Shown here piece after piece: positions 12,232 through 27,100 of a stretch of DNA of 64,000 bases. A program made the translations under genes and the position numbers. Below the pieces are notes generated by a model. The model made no database searches and was not told where the DNA came from. It was given only the letters and a program-made list of their open reading frames with translations. The stretch comes from Cymbidium sinense (taxonomy: Eukaryota; Streptophyta; Magnoliopsida; Asparagales; Orchidaceae): NCBI GenBank assembly GCA_021442155.1, contig CM038215.1, forward strand, positions 212,220,982 through 212,284,981. The letters are read 5' to 3'. Numbering within the stretch: position 1 is the first letter of the stretch; every line of letters begins with the position of its first letter.

Positions 12232-14544
12232 ATCCCAAATGACCCTCATTTTGAGGGGAGAGAGATAAGAATGGGACAATTTCGATGCGCTTTTACCATC
12301 TCATCCCAACTTATAAATAATCGTGGTTAGTAGGTGGAAATTGAATCTCACCAAATCATTACGAATAAATTCTTACATTTCGAATTCCTCTAATAATTAA
12401 TTTATATTTAGATCACATAATTGGAAGCACATAATTTCCCAAATTTGTACATAAATATAGAGCAACTACAGACATCAATTTAAAATTTTTATGTACTCAA
12501 AAATCTTTACAGTCTTCCAAAATTATACACTCAAAACTGTATAACTCAAAAAACTTGACTAGCTTCTACTCTCCTCGCTGTTGCTTGAAATGTCAATATA
12601 TTATATCATTTTTAAAGTTCGAGACAATCTTTAAAAGAATCTCGAGCAAGCATAGAAGTAGTGTGCATGTATAATTAAAACATGCATGCATGTAACAGTT
12701 ACAAAGTATGTTGTGAAGTACAAGAACTGAATAGTAATATGTAAAGTTATGCAATGTAAGCAATATTCAGCAGAAATATCTATACATATGAATCATTCAT
12801 TTAATGAAATCAAATTCAGTTCTATATCAAACTATTTTTTTAGAAATATCATTTATATTTATATAGGTTTTGACTTTCATAATATAAGGGTTATTACCTG
12901 GCTCGTCGGCCTAAAAATTGAATATAAGGCAGGGTCGGTAGCATACTATTTCTCAAACAGCCCCCTTGACATCAATTTGTCTGTCCAATCTCAATGTCAA
13001 GAGTCGGGAATTTTAAAATCTTCTGTCAAAGGCTCATATCGTTAGAACTTTTGCCTATGTTATCACAAATTTATGACATTTCTTTGATTATCATATGCAT
13101 TATATTTCAATTTAACATTTGGTGATATTGACATTGAATTATTAATCAATAAGTTCAACAATGTAATATGACATCAAGATATTGATTTGATCATACTTGT
13201 AGTAACCAACAAAGCTTGAATATAGGATATGTAAATAATCATTTGAATCTGAATAAAATATGTCAAAAATATCTAAATGCAATGTACAAATTATTATCAG
13301 AAACAATAGAAAATATGGCATTCGACATTCTTAAAGAAATCTGAATTTAAATTAGTTCTTGATGTGCTTGATGCTCCCTTAAATATATAACCTAATAGCA
13401 ATTCCTTCCTTTAATGCAATGAAGTTTCAACATAAAAGTAGATTTGTATATAGCAAAGATACTATTGTCTCACTTGAATATGATTTTTTCTTATGCAATC
13501 TGTATTAATTTACAACCAAAGTTTCTCACTTCAATTAAACTTCAAGGGCTACCCACTTGATTATATTAAAATTAATGTCATTAAATTTATCCTATTTATA
13601 TATCTGTAATGTTTTATTATAAATAAATATGTATATACTTATATTTATTTATCTTAATTTTTGTTTGATTTCTCTCTAATAATAGTAGATCTGTAAATAA
13701 AAGACGGATGAATTGGGCAAATAGCTAAGTATATTATCTAATTAGTTATAACAAATAGATAATATACTTATTTTTTCTAATTCCCATATTATTCTATCAA
13801 AATTTTGCAATCCAGACCTTACATACCTCTCATTTCTCCTGCCTTGCCTCTTGGCATCAGCAGTTTTCAGTCCTTGATTTCCTCTCAGCTGAAAATACCA
13901 GCTGTTTTCCTTGCTCCAGGGATGCTTCACGGGTCCTAGGTATCTAACAGCGGCGAGAGGAAAACCGAGGAAAGAAAAAGAAAAGAAAAAGATGTTGTGT
14001 GCTGTCCTAAGTAATATATGTATATATATTAATTGGAGTTTACTATGCTTTAAATGTCTACCCTTCATTTTCACTACCAACAATCCAACTGATGCATGCA
14101 ATGCTTATTGGATGTAATTAATGAAGCTAAAGTGCAAAATTGATGATTGTATAAACAGATAATTAAATTAGAAATTAAATAAAATTTAATTAAGTATTAG
14201 TTTTAACCCTTTTACTTTTCCACTATCCAAAATCAGATGGTTGCATGTAAGGCTAAGTGGAAATCCACTAAACTGCTACATTAATTTAGATTTATTAATT
14301 AAACGCATTAATTCAACTGTCTATAAATGATAATTAAACTAATTAATAAATTGATTTACTTAGTTATTTTAATTAATAGATGAAGATGTTATATAGATTT
14401 GTATATCATTTTGCTTGAAATGAAGTGTAAAATTTTATAAAAATGCATGTAACACTTTTCGAGGTGTATGAAAAATGGGATATATTTTAAAATGTGTAAA
14501 ATATGAAATTTAATTTACCTTTTTGAAACATTTGGGTATCGTGC
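12232..14544. mobile_element. Unidentified 2.3-kb insertion splitting the RTE LINE
   Basis: The RTE reading breaks at about 12231 and resumes at about 14545 with CTTACTAGACATTTACAAG, so this segment is an insertion. It has no long coding frame. Parts (about 12895-13045 and 13800-13960) are richer in GC and could be LTR-like. I found no convincing terminal inverted repeats or target duplication. An old solo LTR or a nonautonomous DNA element are both possible. Confidence 0.55.
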
Positions 14545-15366
14545 TTACTAGACATTTACAAGTGTATGCACTTTGGTGTATGCTTTTTGCTGACAATATT
14601 CTTCTTGTTGATAAGACTAGAGATGGTGTTCAAGAAAAACTTGAAATACCATAGAGTCTAAAGGCTTTCATTTGAGAAGATCTAAAATAGAATACGTGGA
14701 GTGTAATTCTAGTTGTAGAAGATCTAGTGGCAGAGTAATGATAATGTGTGACCAAGTTATTAAAAAGGCTGAATGTTTTAGATATTTCAGATCTATTGTT
14801 CAAAGTGATGGTGCTATAGATGGGGATGTTATTAGTAGAATTTAAGTTGAATGGTTGAATTGGAGGAATGCATTGTGCCTGTTGTGTGATAGGAAAGTAT
14901 CGCTTAGACTCAAAAGGAAAATTTTATAAGATGGCGGTGAGACCCGCAATGCTTTATGGTGCAGAATTTTGGCTAGTAAATGAGAAGCATAAATTAAGTG
15001 AAGTGTTCCATAGATGAGGATGTTTAAGTGGATGAGTGGCTTTATATTTAGAGACAAAATGAGAATGAATATATACATGATAAGGTTAGAGTAGCTCTAG
15101 TGGCATATAAGATTAAGGGGAGCTGCCTTAGATGGTTTGGTCACATTAAATGCTTGTCGTTGAATGCAATTAGGAGAGTAGAAGTATTACATTTGGCCTA
15201 TGTTAAGGTAGTAGAGGTATACATAAAATCTTGGTTAGGAAGTATAAAAAATGACCTTAAGTTATTAGGATTATATGAGAATATGACACTTAATAGGACA
15301 TATTGGAGAAAAAAGATTCATTTAGCTGACCCCACGTAGTGAGATAAAGGCTTGTTGTTGTTGTAT
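14545..15366 (+). pseudogene. RTE-type LINE, 3' part with TTG tail
   Basis: Continues the RTE RT: WCMLFADNILLVD (the A-D-D catalytic box mutated to A-D-N), then the YLGS-type block, FYKMAVRPAMLYGAEFW and LRWFGHI, and ends ADPT-stop at 15339. The 3' end is GATAAAGGCTTGTTGTTGTTG, the usual plant RTE tail. Confidence 0.88.
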
Positions 15367-15375
15367 TTGGTTGCA

Positions 15376-18065
15376 TGCTTACGTAAAAGGTTATTTTAAT
15401 TTGTCTCTCATGAGTTCATCTAATCTAAATCTCAATAGCCTCTCGATATCGCTCTTAGCATTAAAGGCCACTGAGTGAATTCTTAGCTTGAATATCAGCC
15501 CAAAATAGATATGTATGGGTGGTATAAACCACATTCGATGGTCTTCTAACCCAACACACCAATAAATGTGTATGAATCTTTATACATGCGTGAAAATTTT
15601 ACAAACTAGATTTTCTTGCTACGTCAAGAACGTGTATAATACTTATCTTTATGATGGTTGATTCTTCTTCTCTCTATCGCATCAAAAAAGGAGTATGACA
15701 TTTTCATTTGCATCAAAGACTTTTGGATGCAGGATTCTCTCACTGCGTTAAGAAAGGCACATATGTATATTTATTTTTAGCATTGTGGTGTTGTGGATTT
15801 GTGTTTATACCTTTGTGCATAGTGTTAATGATGGGACTGCAATGAAACAAGAATTTTGCGAAGGTCAATACACACAATTATCTCTTTTTTATTATCTTTT
15901 TTTATTTATTTTCTCTTCTCTCTATTTTGATTCTTTTCTGAAATTCCCTTTTTTATTTTTTTATTTTTTTATTTTTCATTTGTTTTTCGTCTTTTTGTCC
16001 TTTTTTGAGAGAGAAAGAGGAGAGATAGAGAGAGGAAGAGGGATAGATATAGAAAAAGAGAGGGTTAGATAGAAAGATAAATGGTAAGAGGTGGTAGAAA
16101 GGAGAGTTGGAGAGATGGACCTGGTGATTATTGAGGTAGAGGTGGAAGCAAAAGGTACAATGTTGTTGACAAGTTGACAATGAAGTAGTTGTGTTAGTTT
16201 GTCAATGACATTGATGAAAAGCTATGTAGTCAGGAGTTTGTTGACGATGGGAAGGGATGAGATGGCAACTATAATGATTTTGTAAGGAGGAGAGGATGAC
16301 TTGTTAATTTAGTTGGCCGGAAGAATGAGTGGTGATGATGCTTGAGGGAGATGAGAGATTGCTTTTTAGGATTCATGTAGCCTACTAGTGGTTTGAGAGA
16401 AATGGTGAATGTGGCTGTCTTGAGCATAGCAAGAAGAGGGGTAGAGTGCAGGTGTGGACAAGTGGAGGTTCGTTAGAGGAAGGGTTACCATTGTTGTTTG
16501 GAACAAATGAGGGAGAGGAGTTGTAACTTAATTATTTGTTGTGGTAGGGACTGCTCTACAATGAGATGGTGTGTGTGAATTGAGGTGAGGTGAGCGGGTA
16601 GAGCTAGGGAGCTTGGGATAAGGAGAGAAGAGCAAGTGTGTGAGGGAGAGGAATCCATAGACCTTAGCTAGAAATTGTGTGAAAAACAAAGAGGGCGGAG
16701 TTGATGGGATAAACTTTTGTTGAAAATTTTTATTTTAAGAAAAATTGATGGGATAGATGATGTGAGGTGTGAGGTACACATTTTTTAATTATTTGTATAG
16801 TATGCAAGGATTCGATTTGAATTTTTTTAATAAAAATAAAAATTAATTAGTGTGTCTTGAGTTTTGCAAATTTTCATCATTTCATGTGTCTTGTGACCTT
16901 GCACATGGGCAATCTTTTTGAATTTTCTTGTGTAGTGACCCAAATAATATGGGAGTTTTTGTAGGTAATTTCAACACTCTAAAATTATAAGCTTAGCCCA
17001 TTTTATGAAATGATTGATGATTAGATGATTTCAATTGTGGTTGGGGCATTTCAAGCCAATTTTTTGAATTGTTGTGTTTATAGATTGTTGTTTTCATCAC
17101 AGTCAATTGAAATGATTACGAGGACCTTTCTGGATATTTTTGGTGCTTTAAACACATTAGTGTGCAAATTGAGCAACACTTTGATAATTTTGATTGCATG
17201 ATGTGTCTTGAATCCGATTTGTGTGATATGACGATTATTTTCTGTATTTTCATTGTATTTGACCAACTTGTTTGTCGGATTGATTGAGGTCAACACAAAT
17301 AAGATTTATTGGTCATTTTTAATATCATATCACTATCATAGAATATCTTCTCAATATTTTTCTTATTATGGTGGATGTATCCTTGATTATTACTATGTAA
17401 TTTGCAAAAGCATACACTACGAAGTTTATTATTAATATCTTTTGTAGATATATACATGCTTAATTTAAAAAAGATGTGGAGTCACAACTACTATATGCAA
17501 CCCTTCTATAATTGAAAATTTATTGTTCATCACTACACAAGTATTAATATTAATCAATGCTCGATCATATATATTTTAATAATCTTTGACATACACCTTT
17601 ATACTTTAATGTGTGTCAAGTTAATTTTCATGGTGTTCGATTATATACCTTCAAATGATCAACAAAAATTACATAAAAATCATGTCTGTACTTCTAATAT
17701 GTTTAATTAATTATTTTATTAAAAAATCAATTCTATAGTAGCTCTTCATAGCATGAAATTTAATTGAGTCTACCAAATTGACAAACTGGGAGCACAATTT
17801 GAATTTCTGTGTGGGGTGATGATACGAGTCATTATTTTCATTGAGGGACAATTTGGACGATTGAGCCCAATCAACTAGATTCGGAGGATCTGGTAATGTA
17901 AGGATGGAATTGCCCATTTTTTGAACCTATTGTATCAATGTTTTGGATTACACTGTATGCTTTTTCAGTTTTAAATAAATTTGTAATGAGTTTTTACCAG
18001 AAACATAATAACTGCCCAAGTACATGTATTAAATCTACATCTTTTTTTTGGGTGTTCCTTGACAG
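15376..18065. other. Presumed intron or intergenic DNA
   Basis: No exon of the downstream transporter was found here. Contains T-rich and GA-rich low-complexity sequence (15880-16080) and a G-rich stretch (16080-16700). If the gene's first exons lie left of this point, the segment is intronic. Confidence 0.4.
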
Positions 18066-18143
18066 GCAGCTCGTAATAACATGCTTCTTGCAATTCCAGC
18101 TCTTTTGTATGCCATCAATAACTACTTGAAGTTTATTATGCAG
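18066..18143 (+). CDS. Transporter exon (first one visible)
   Basis: Phase 0, 26 codons, [20 protein letters not shown] to KFIMQ. Preceded by CTTGACAG and followed by GTATACG. Confidence 0.92.
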
Positions 18144-21100
18144 GTATACGTCTTATTTGTTGTTTGCATTTCATTGGTCCTTGTTTCAAGAGAATTGTGA
18201 AGATGGAGCAATTACTTGATTCCTTTGCTATCTTTATTGTTTTATTCATTAAATGTCTGTTTTTTGGGTTTGAGCCAATAGCTTTTCTTTTCTTATTTTA
18301 AAATTTTTAAGTTGTCTTAGATTATTACTGATTGGTGGAAACTATTTTCTTTTTTTTGCAGTTATACTTTAATCCGGCAACTGTTAAAATGTTGAGTAAC
18401 CTCAAGGTACTCTTCTCTTTGATAGACTCAATTTTTGGTGCTTTTCTTGTCTTATATTTTTTGAAAAGTAAATAAATATCATTTATAAAGTAAATACTTA
18501 TCATTTATACATGTTGAGTAGCTATCGTTCAGTCAATTTAGTGTTTTAAGAAAACAATTTCTGATTTCTACATTTTTTAGAATTTGAGTAACTTTTGAAC
18601 AATCTGGATGTAATATTTTATGGCATCACATTGTGCATTTTGCAATGGGATGGTTGGAGGATTGCATCGGGCTTGCTGTGATAAAAAAGTACCACTCAGA
18701 CTTAAGGGAAAACTTTATAAGATGGTGGTGAGACCTGTAATGCTTTATGGCATAGAATGTTAGCTAGTAAAAGAGAACAATAAAAATAAGTGTTGTTGAA
18801 ATGAGGATGCTAAGGTGGATGAGTGATTTTACACTTAGAGACAAAATGTGAAACAAATATATCCGCGAAAAGGCTGGAGTAACTCTAGTGGCAGATAAGA
18901 TTTGAGAGAGTCGCATTAGATAGTTTGATCACATAAAATATCGACTGTTTAATGGCCTAGTTAGGAGAGTAGTTGTATTAGATTCGGCCTATGTTAAGAA
19001 CGGTAAAGATAGATCTAAAAAGACGATGGAGAAAAATGATTATTGTAGCCAATCTCACGTAGTGGGATAATGACTTTGTTGCTTACTGGACATTTTGCTT
19101 AGTGCAGAGATAGTTTCATGTTTTAGTCCCGCTTCATGTTTTACTGGATATTTTTTTGTCTCAGTGTAATTTAGTTCTTTTGGTTACTTCAATTATTTTA
19201 TGCTCTCGACTTGTAAAAGAAGACTAAACCAACCAGTCATTTCTTGAATTCCTAGCATTTTATTTTGACTATATTTGTATAGATCTTTGAAACCCTTAAA
19301 AGATGCATGAATATGCTTATGAGCAATAAAATCGTTCAATTTTAAGAAAAATAAAACCATAGGCCTGTGCATCTTAAGCAACAAGCAGATGTATATCTAT
19401 ATGCATTCACATACATATGTTATATAATACATATATATTTCTTTATGAACACAATTTAATATAAAGTTGATGAGGACATGTCTGAATCTGGATATATCAA
19501 CAATTATCATGTTGTTGGCGATCAACACTAGTGAAAGAGATCTCCCTTGATAGGGATGTTGGTGAGGGAGATGGAGTGGGATATGCTAGACATATCTAAG
19601 CAATATTTGGGTTTATTTTCTTGCATTGTATTTTGATGCATTCATTCATATTTCTTTTTGGCATGTGTGGTGATAGATATTATAGACCATATGCAAATGT
19701 CCATGATTCATTGCATATGATCTATAACACAAATCCCATACCTATCGAAATTTGGGTTGCATCTTTTTTTAATTGAATAAAGGAGATAAATTGAATGGTG
19801 TCATCTTGCATTAGATTCCACAATATCCAATCAATTTACTGTTAGTTTATTTTTGCGATGGATATTGCAACCATATACAAATATCCAATGCATCATTGCA
19901 TAGGACCTACAACTTAGATCCCATAACCAAGGAGATGAAACAAAAAAAAGCTTCTTGCACTACTCATTCAGTTTTTACTTACTATATGCTGAATTTCTAG
20001 TATCGTAGCATGCGGTAGTAATCACCTCTCTCTTTTCTATTGTGGGGCCCTCTAACTCTCTAATCATAGTGAGATCTTAAGGCACAGGGATCAAGGCTTT
20101 GTATAGTTCGATCAATCACTCTATAGTCCTTGGATTGTAATTTGTGTGCCTTCCTATTGGGCTGCTAACCATTTCCTCCATCCACTCCCCCACTCTTTTA
20201 TGGTTTATTTCTTTTTTATAATACCACTTAGAGATGTATAAATATCTCCCCTCTTGTACAAAATTCTAGATTGTTTTTTTTTTTATTTATAAATAATTTT
20301 CTCTATTGTTTTATTTCTTACAAATATCAAAGTGAGATTAAAGTTTTTCTTCCAACATTTGTTCTATTTCTCTAAGATTAGGGTTTCCTACTTTTGACTT
20401 TACTTTTCTTATTGGATACTTCCTCTATTCATTGTATGTGGGTTCTTTTACTTTCTTCAAAAGTGTCAACTATAATTAATGGTGTAAACCAAACCAAGAG
20501 AAAACTCTAAATGATTTAAGTAATTTATCATTTGAATGATAAAAAATTACTTTAAATGCTCTCAAATCATGAAGACATTTTTGAAAGAAGGGGAAAGATC
20601 CAACATCTATAACCTAAAGTTAATATCTTGGGATATTGCTAATTCTATTATTATTACATGATTATGGAATACCAAGCTATCGGAGATTAGTGAGTCTTTT
20701 ATATTCTTCGTCATAAAAGAGGTTTGGGATGCAGCTAAACAAACCCACTCAAAGATGAAAAGATGTTGAACTCATCTATGAAATTAAGGAAAACTTCAAC
20801 ACTATCAAATAAGATAACCCTCATATTATTTAACATTTTAAGTTTACTGGTTGGAGTTGGTCAAGATTTCAAGGTGTTATGCTGTGAGGATGTGGTGACT
20901 TTCAAACTATTCAAAAATTCAAAGAGACTTTTTGAGTTCTTGGCAGTTAAGTAGAGAAAATATTTCGTCACTAAATGAAGTATTTTCTCTCATGTGGGTC
21001 GAAGAAGGAAGAAAGATGGTGATGATCAATTGTCTAGCCCTTAAAATATGTCATGAAAACTTTTGAATCCCAAGATAAAGGACTTTTGTTATAGATGCTT

Positions 21101-24100
21101 ATCCAAAAGAAGGTAAAAAATTTTCTACCGCAAGTAATCTCTTGTGCAATTATTGTAAAAACAAAGAGCACACCAATGATAAATGTTGGAAGTTCCATTG
21201 AAAGTCCTAATGTCATGGAGAAAACAAATAAAAAAAGAAGAAGATAGGCCCACTTTATTAAGTTAGGACTCAACCGAGAAGAAATTGAAAAATTAAGAGG
21301 CTTTCTCAATTATTTAGAGAAGTTATCATATCTTGCTTTCTTGTTTAGAATGGTATGATTTCTAATTCTAATATTTTTAGTGCTTTAAATAATTCTTATT
21401 CTTATTGGGTCCCAGATTCAAGGATTATTAATCTCATGATAAACCGTACCAATATATTTCAAACTTACAAATCTTATCCCAACAATAGGAAAATAAAAGT
21501 TGTAGATAGATCTTTGATAGTTGTTGTAAGATAAGAACACATCTCAATATCTCCCAATTTAATAGTCAGTAATGTATTGAATGTTTCACACCTTGTAGTT
21601 AAACCTTTTATCTATCCACAAAATTTTCAAAGAAAATAATTATATAGTTATCTTCTTGATTGATTATTGTGTTTTTTAGAACTCACTATATAGAAGATGC
21701 TTGAGCAAGCTAGAGAATAGGACCTTACTACAGAAAAGATGCTTGAGCAAACTAGAGAACAGAGTTGGTTGTACCTACTTGAGGATTAAGATTAGCTATC
21801 ATGCTTCTTTATTTCCCGCACCACCATCATTATTTGGATACACCATTATAGATCATGACACTTTGATTTTAAAAATGTTCATTATATGTTCTTTTCTCTT
21901 TTTATAAATGAGAATATTAAATATTTTTATAATGAGACTTATGAAATTGCTAAAAATCATCATATTTCCTTTTCTAAAAGTAACTCTAGATCCTCTAGCC
22001 CTTTTGTGTTGATTCATTTTGATCATCTAGAGCCATAGACCTTTTTTTTCTTTATTTATACTTGTACTTGAATGATATAAATATGTTTAATTAAATAAAA
22101 ACCCGACATTAGCATTATATTTCATATGTTCACTACAATGATAAAAAATAATTCATCCTTAACATCAAATTTTCTTGGATTGATAATGTATGTGATTGTT
22201 TTAATTACATATTATCTTTCTTCTTCAGAAAGAGGGTGTTATATACTAATCTTTTTGCTTTGACACTCAATAAAATGGAGTTATAGAAAAAAAATTGTCA
22301 TCTTTTAGAGGTCATTAGGACACTTCTCCATATTGAAATGCTAAATTGATATTGGGGAGAAATTGTTTTAATTATTACTTATTTAATCAATAGAATGCCT
22401 TCTAAAATATTTAATTTCAAAAATCTTTTAAATTATTTTATAGAATTTTTTTTACAATTAGTTTCTCAAAAGATCCCTTCTAAAGTTTTTGTATGCATCA
22501 CTATGTTCATATCTATAAACAACATAGGAGAAAACTTAATCCAAGAGCTCTCAAATATGTATACATCAAATATTTTGCCACACAAATGGGATAAAAGTTC
22601 TATCGTCCATCCAAAAAAAAGTTCCTCACTTCAATCGATGTCATTTTGATACATATTTTCGTTACTCAAACTCATCTTCAGGGGGAGAATTCTTAACTTT
22701 AGATAAATTTGATGATATTTTTATCTTGATATTTCCGTAGCTCAAATTTTTTAAGTATAAGCCTTGTATTAATTATACTCCTTTAGGCCTATATAAGAAG
22801 GATTAAGCCTAGCCAAGATCTCCAACAAGTCACCTGGAATTGTTACTACCTAACATGGAAATACCTATTACTAATTTATATCTCATCTCTTAACACATCT
22901 CATTCCATAACTTTTCTTTATCTCATAAAGCCATTCTAACCAACATGAATACCAACCTCATTTCTATTCCATAATTCTATTTCTGATACTTGAAAATATG
23001 AGTTTAAAGGAGGCCATAAGAGAAGAGATAGATGTCTTAAAAAAATTATACATTGGAGATAGTTGAATTACCAAAAGGAAAGAAGATGATATGATGAAAA
23101 TGATATCCTGGAAATGTTCAAAAAGATTGGTAGCAAGAGGATATAATCACTCATATGACTATCAAAAAGCTTTCGCTCTATTGTTCTAATATCCCTAGTG
23201 ATAAATCATGGGTGGCCTATATAATAATATGATATATAAAAATATTTTTTTTTTACATGGGGATGAAGAAGAAGAGGTTTATATGGATCCACCATTTGGA
23301 TTTGATAGCTCTTTCGAAAAAAAAAGGTATGTAGATTGAAGAAGGCATTGCACGGATTGAAACAATCACTAAGATTTTGATTTGATAGATTTATAAAAGC
23401 TATGATAGAAGATAAATACAAACAATTTCAAGGAGATCATACTCTCTTCAAAAATAACAATCATAATGGTAAGGTCTCAATTCTTATCATATATATTGAT
23501 AATATGATTGTTACAAGAGATGATAAATGGGAAAAAGAAGCTTTAAAAAAAGGCTAAGTGAAGAATTCTAAATCAAAGAACTAGAAAAACTCAAATACTT
23601 CTAGGGTGTATAAGTAGCTCAATTGGAACAAGGGATATTTATCTCAGAATAAAAATATGTTATAAATCTACTAAAAGAAGCCAATATGATAGAGTGCAAG
23701 CTATATTAAAATTCAATTGAATACAACAACAACAAGCCTTTATCCCACTATGTGGGGTCAGCTACATGAATCCTTTTTCTCCAATGCGTCCTATTATGTG
23801 CCAAATTCTCATTTAATTTTAATAAACTAAGGCCATTTTTTACACATCTTAACCAAGTCTTTTTAGGTCTATCTCTAGTTTTCTTAACAAGAGGTAAATC
23901 TAATACATCTACTCTCCTAACTGGGTCATCAGACAACTGACATTTTATGTGGCCAAACCATCTAAGATGACTCTCTAATCTTATCTACCACTGGAGCTAC
24001 TCCAACTTTTTCCGAATATATTAATTTCACATTTTATCTTTAAGAGTAAAGCCACTTATCAGCCTGAGCATTCTCATCTCTGCAATACTTAATTTAGTAT

Positions 24101-27100
24101 TATGCTTCTCTTTTATTGGTCAACATTCTGCACCATTCATTGCAGGTCTTACCACCATCTTATAAAATTTTTCTTAGTCAAATTGGTACTATCCTTTATA
24201 CACAGGTCGATGCATTCCTCCATTTCAACCATCCAATTTGAATTCTACTAATAACATCTCCATCTATTTCACCATCATTTTGAACAATAGAGCCAAGATA
24301 TTTGAAACAACCACTCTTTTTAATGACTTGATCACCCAATGTCACAACACCACCACTAGAACTTCTACAACTAAAATGATTTAAAAGTCTAAGGTCAGTA
24401 AAGAAACTCTAATATAGTTGTTGATGGTTTGATCAAAATCTTGAACTTGAATGTCTTAAGTAATTAATTAAGAACAACAATTGGTGCCCAATGTCCAATT
24501 GAATGATGAAAATGTCGCGGACGGCGGGAACTTAGAATAGAAGCGGGAATAGGCGATTCGGACGGATAAAAAAAAAAATTTACATACTTAAAAATTTAAT
24601 ATCTGAAGCCTGATTGAATGATTTAACAATTTGTCCATACGTATATATATCTTAAAAGTTCGTATGACATCTGATTTATATAATTAACATGTGACATAAT
24701 TACTCGTCTCACGATGTACCTACGGCGATAAGCATGCTTATACTTTTATCATTAGGGTTTAGTTAGGATGGATTGCGAAAAAAAATTAAGCAGTTTAATC
24801 AAATTCAAATTGAATTACGTTACTATAAGAAACAAGAAAGTAGACCAGTATGTATGCCAATTTTTTATCACACGTATATAAAGAAATTTGCTCAAACAAT
24901 CAAACATATGGGGGTAGGTATACATAAACATTTCATTTAACTTTACTTTATATTTATCATCCGTCTTGAGTCACCGCCTAAACCTTTACCAATGTTTATC
25001 CAAAGGATAAGAAATTATTACCATTCGAATTTCATCGTTTTTTTTCATCATTTTATGACGGCATATCATCCCTCAGCACTATAAGGATGAACTCCACTTT
25101 CAATATACACATTCATAGATACAATTATATAATGCGATATTAATTCATAACTAATAAAGAATCGCTTAACTTTATAAAATGATAATGATACGATCAAGAT
25201 TTAGGTTATTATCCAACATGAAGAAACATGAAACTATATCACAATTTATGAAGAAATAAGAAAAATGATCACAACTTGCAGTACAGGAAAAAGTCATAAT
25301 CATATAAAAATATATTTCATCACAAGAAATTAAAGACATTTTTATCATAAATGTAAGAACATAATTGCTCACTTTATTTTGCAGTTTTCTCTTGAACCTC
25401 CTTTCCTTTAATGTTTCTTTTCTTAATTGAAATTTCTATAACATAAAATATTTATTGGATCAATATTAGAAAGTAATGTATTTTATTTTATTCATTGTCT
25501 GATACTTACATATACTTTTATTAATTGAGCCACATTCATCAATATTCATTCATTTTCTAAATCGAGTTAAATTAACAATTAATAATAATAATAATAATCA
25601 TATTTAGTTAATTTATTTATTAAATTATGTACATTTGTTAGACTAAATATCAAGTTAATACTTAGGTTATATTTTGCATGTAGCATGTAAAATTTAAATA
25701 ATTAAATTTAATTTATATTGTACTTAAGGAAAGGTAAAATTTAACTCTCAATCTATTAATACAATTAATCATACTTTTACTACATCTATTTCATTCATAA
25801 GTTTCAAATGTTTGCATTTCATTTATAGGTTCTCCTAAATTTAATATTTTTATTTATTATTTTTCTTAAAATGATTCTTGAAATGATCTCAAAATGATAT
25901 CTTAAACTTTAATTTAATTTATATTACATATTCCTAATTTAAATTATTTGCTGAAATTGATAAACCCCAAGTTAAAACTTGAAATAACATTAAAATAAAA
26001 GCTAATAATATTAAAATCAAATTTGAATTAAACATATAATTATATAATTTATTTACTTACCATTTTTATATTCCTCTGGTTGAAGTCACGACGGCTCTCC
26101 TTTCTCTGCGACGACGAGCCTCCGACAGACGTCGGCAAGAATGGAGCACTCACTCTCAGACCGACGCACTAGGGCCGCCTTCTCCCTCTCTCCCTCACTC
26201 CCTTTCTCGCGTGAACTCCCTCCTCTCTCAGTTGTCAACACACGAAATGTTCGGTTAGGGCACACAAGGTGAGTCTTCCCTTCTCTCTCTCTCCCTCTCT
26301 CTCCCTCTCTCGTGTGTTTTGGGAGTTTTATTTCGGTTTGTTGAAACTGAACTCCCCCCTTTTGGACTTTTTTCAATCCGCGGCTAACCGTCGCGGCGGT
26401 TGTATTTCTCTTTTTTTTTGTTCTTTTTTTTTTTGGCTTTCGGTTATTACAGAAAATAATTGGATCTTGATGTGACAGGAATTGATGCATATATGAGACA
26501 ATATCAAAGGTTAGTAGGAAATTTATCCACTTATCTCACACTCATCTTGACATTAAATTCACAGTAAATTTAGTTTGCCGTTTATGCACAAACCCAAAGT
26601 GTCATATCTTCAAGTTATTTATAGAATTCTCAGATATCTTAAATCAAGCATAGGAAAAAGAACCTAATACAAAAGGAATAATATCCCATAAATTGCCATG
26701 TTTTTAGGGTATTATAATGAGATGTTTAAGTTATATCAATTCAATATCTTTCATATGAGCTATGAAAATCTAATATGTAATTGTTGAATGAGTAATCATA
26801 TGACATGAGATAGATTTCTCCCCTAGAGGTATTGTCTAAACTTGATGTCACTAAATCTTGAGCACCAATTGTTGTTCTTAATTGATTACTTAAGCCATGC
26901 AAGTTCAAGATTTTGATTAGAGCATCAACAACTATATTAGCTTTTCTTTAGTGGCCTTGAACTTTTAAATCATAGTTTTTCATTAACTCAAGCTACTGAC
27001 TCTTGCTAAGTTTAATTATTTTTGTATGGAGTTATACTTTAAACTCTTATGATTAATAAAAGCTTCATATTGAAATCCATAAAGATAATATACATCGATT

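Noticed and set aside
13742..14117. 119-codon minus-strand and 68-codon plus-strand ORFs
   Set aside because: No family resemblance; both are in the unidentified insertion and overlap each other.
15785..16180. ORFs of 95 (+) and 75 (-) codons
   Set aside because: Low-complexity T-rich and GA-rich sequence; Phe/Leu and Glu/Arg runs only.
26086..26490. 134-codon minus-strand ORF
   Set aside because: Lies in the GC-rich end of solo LTR 1 with a CT microsatellite; not present in solo LTR 2.
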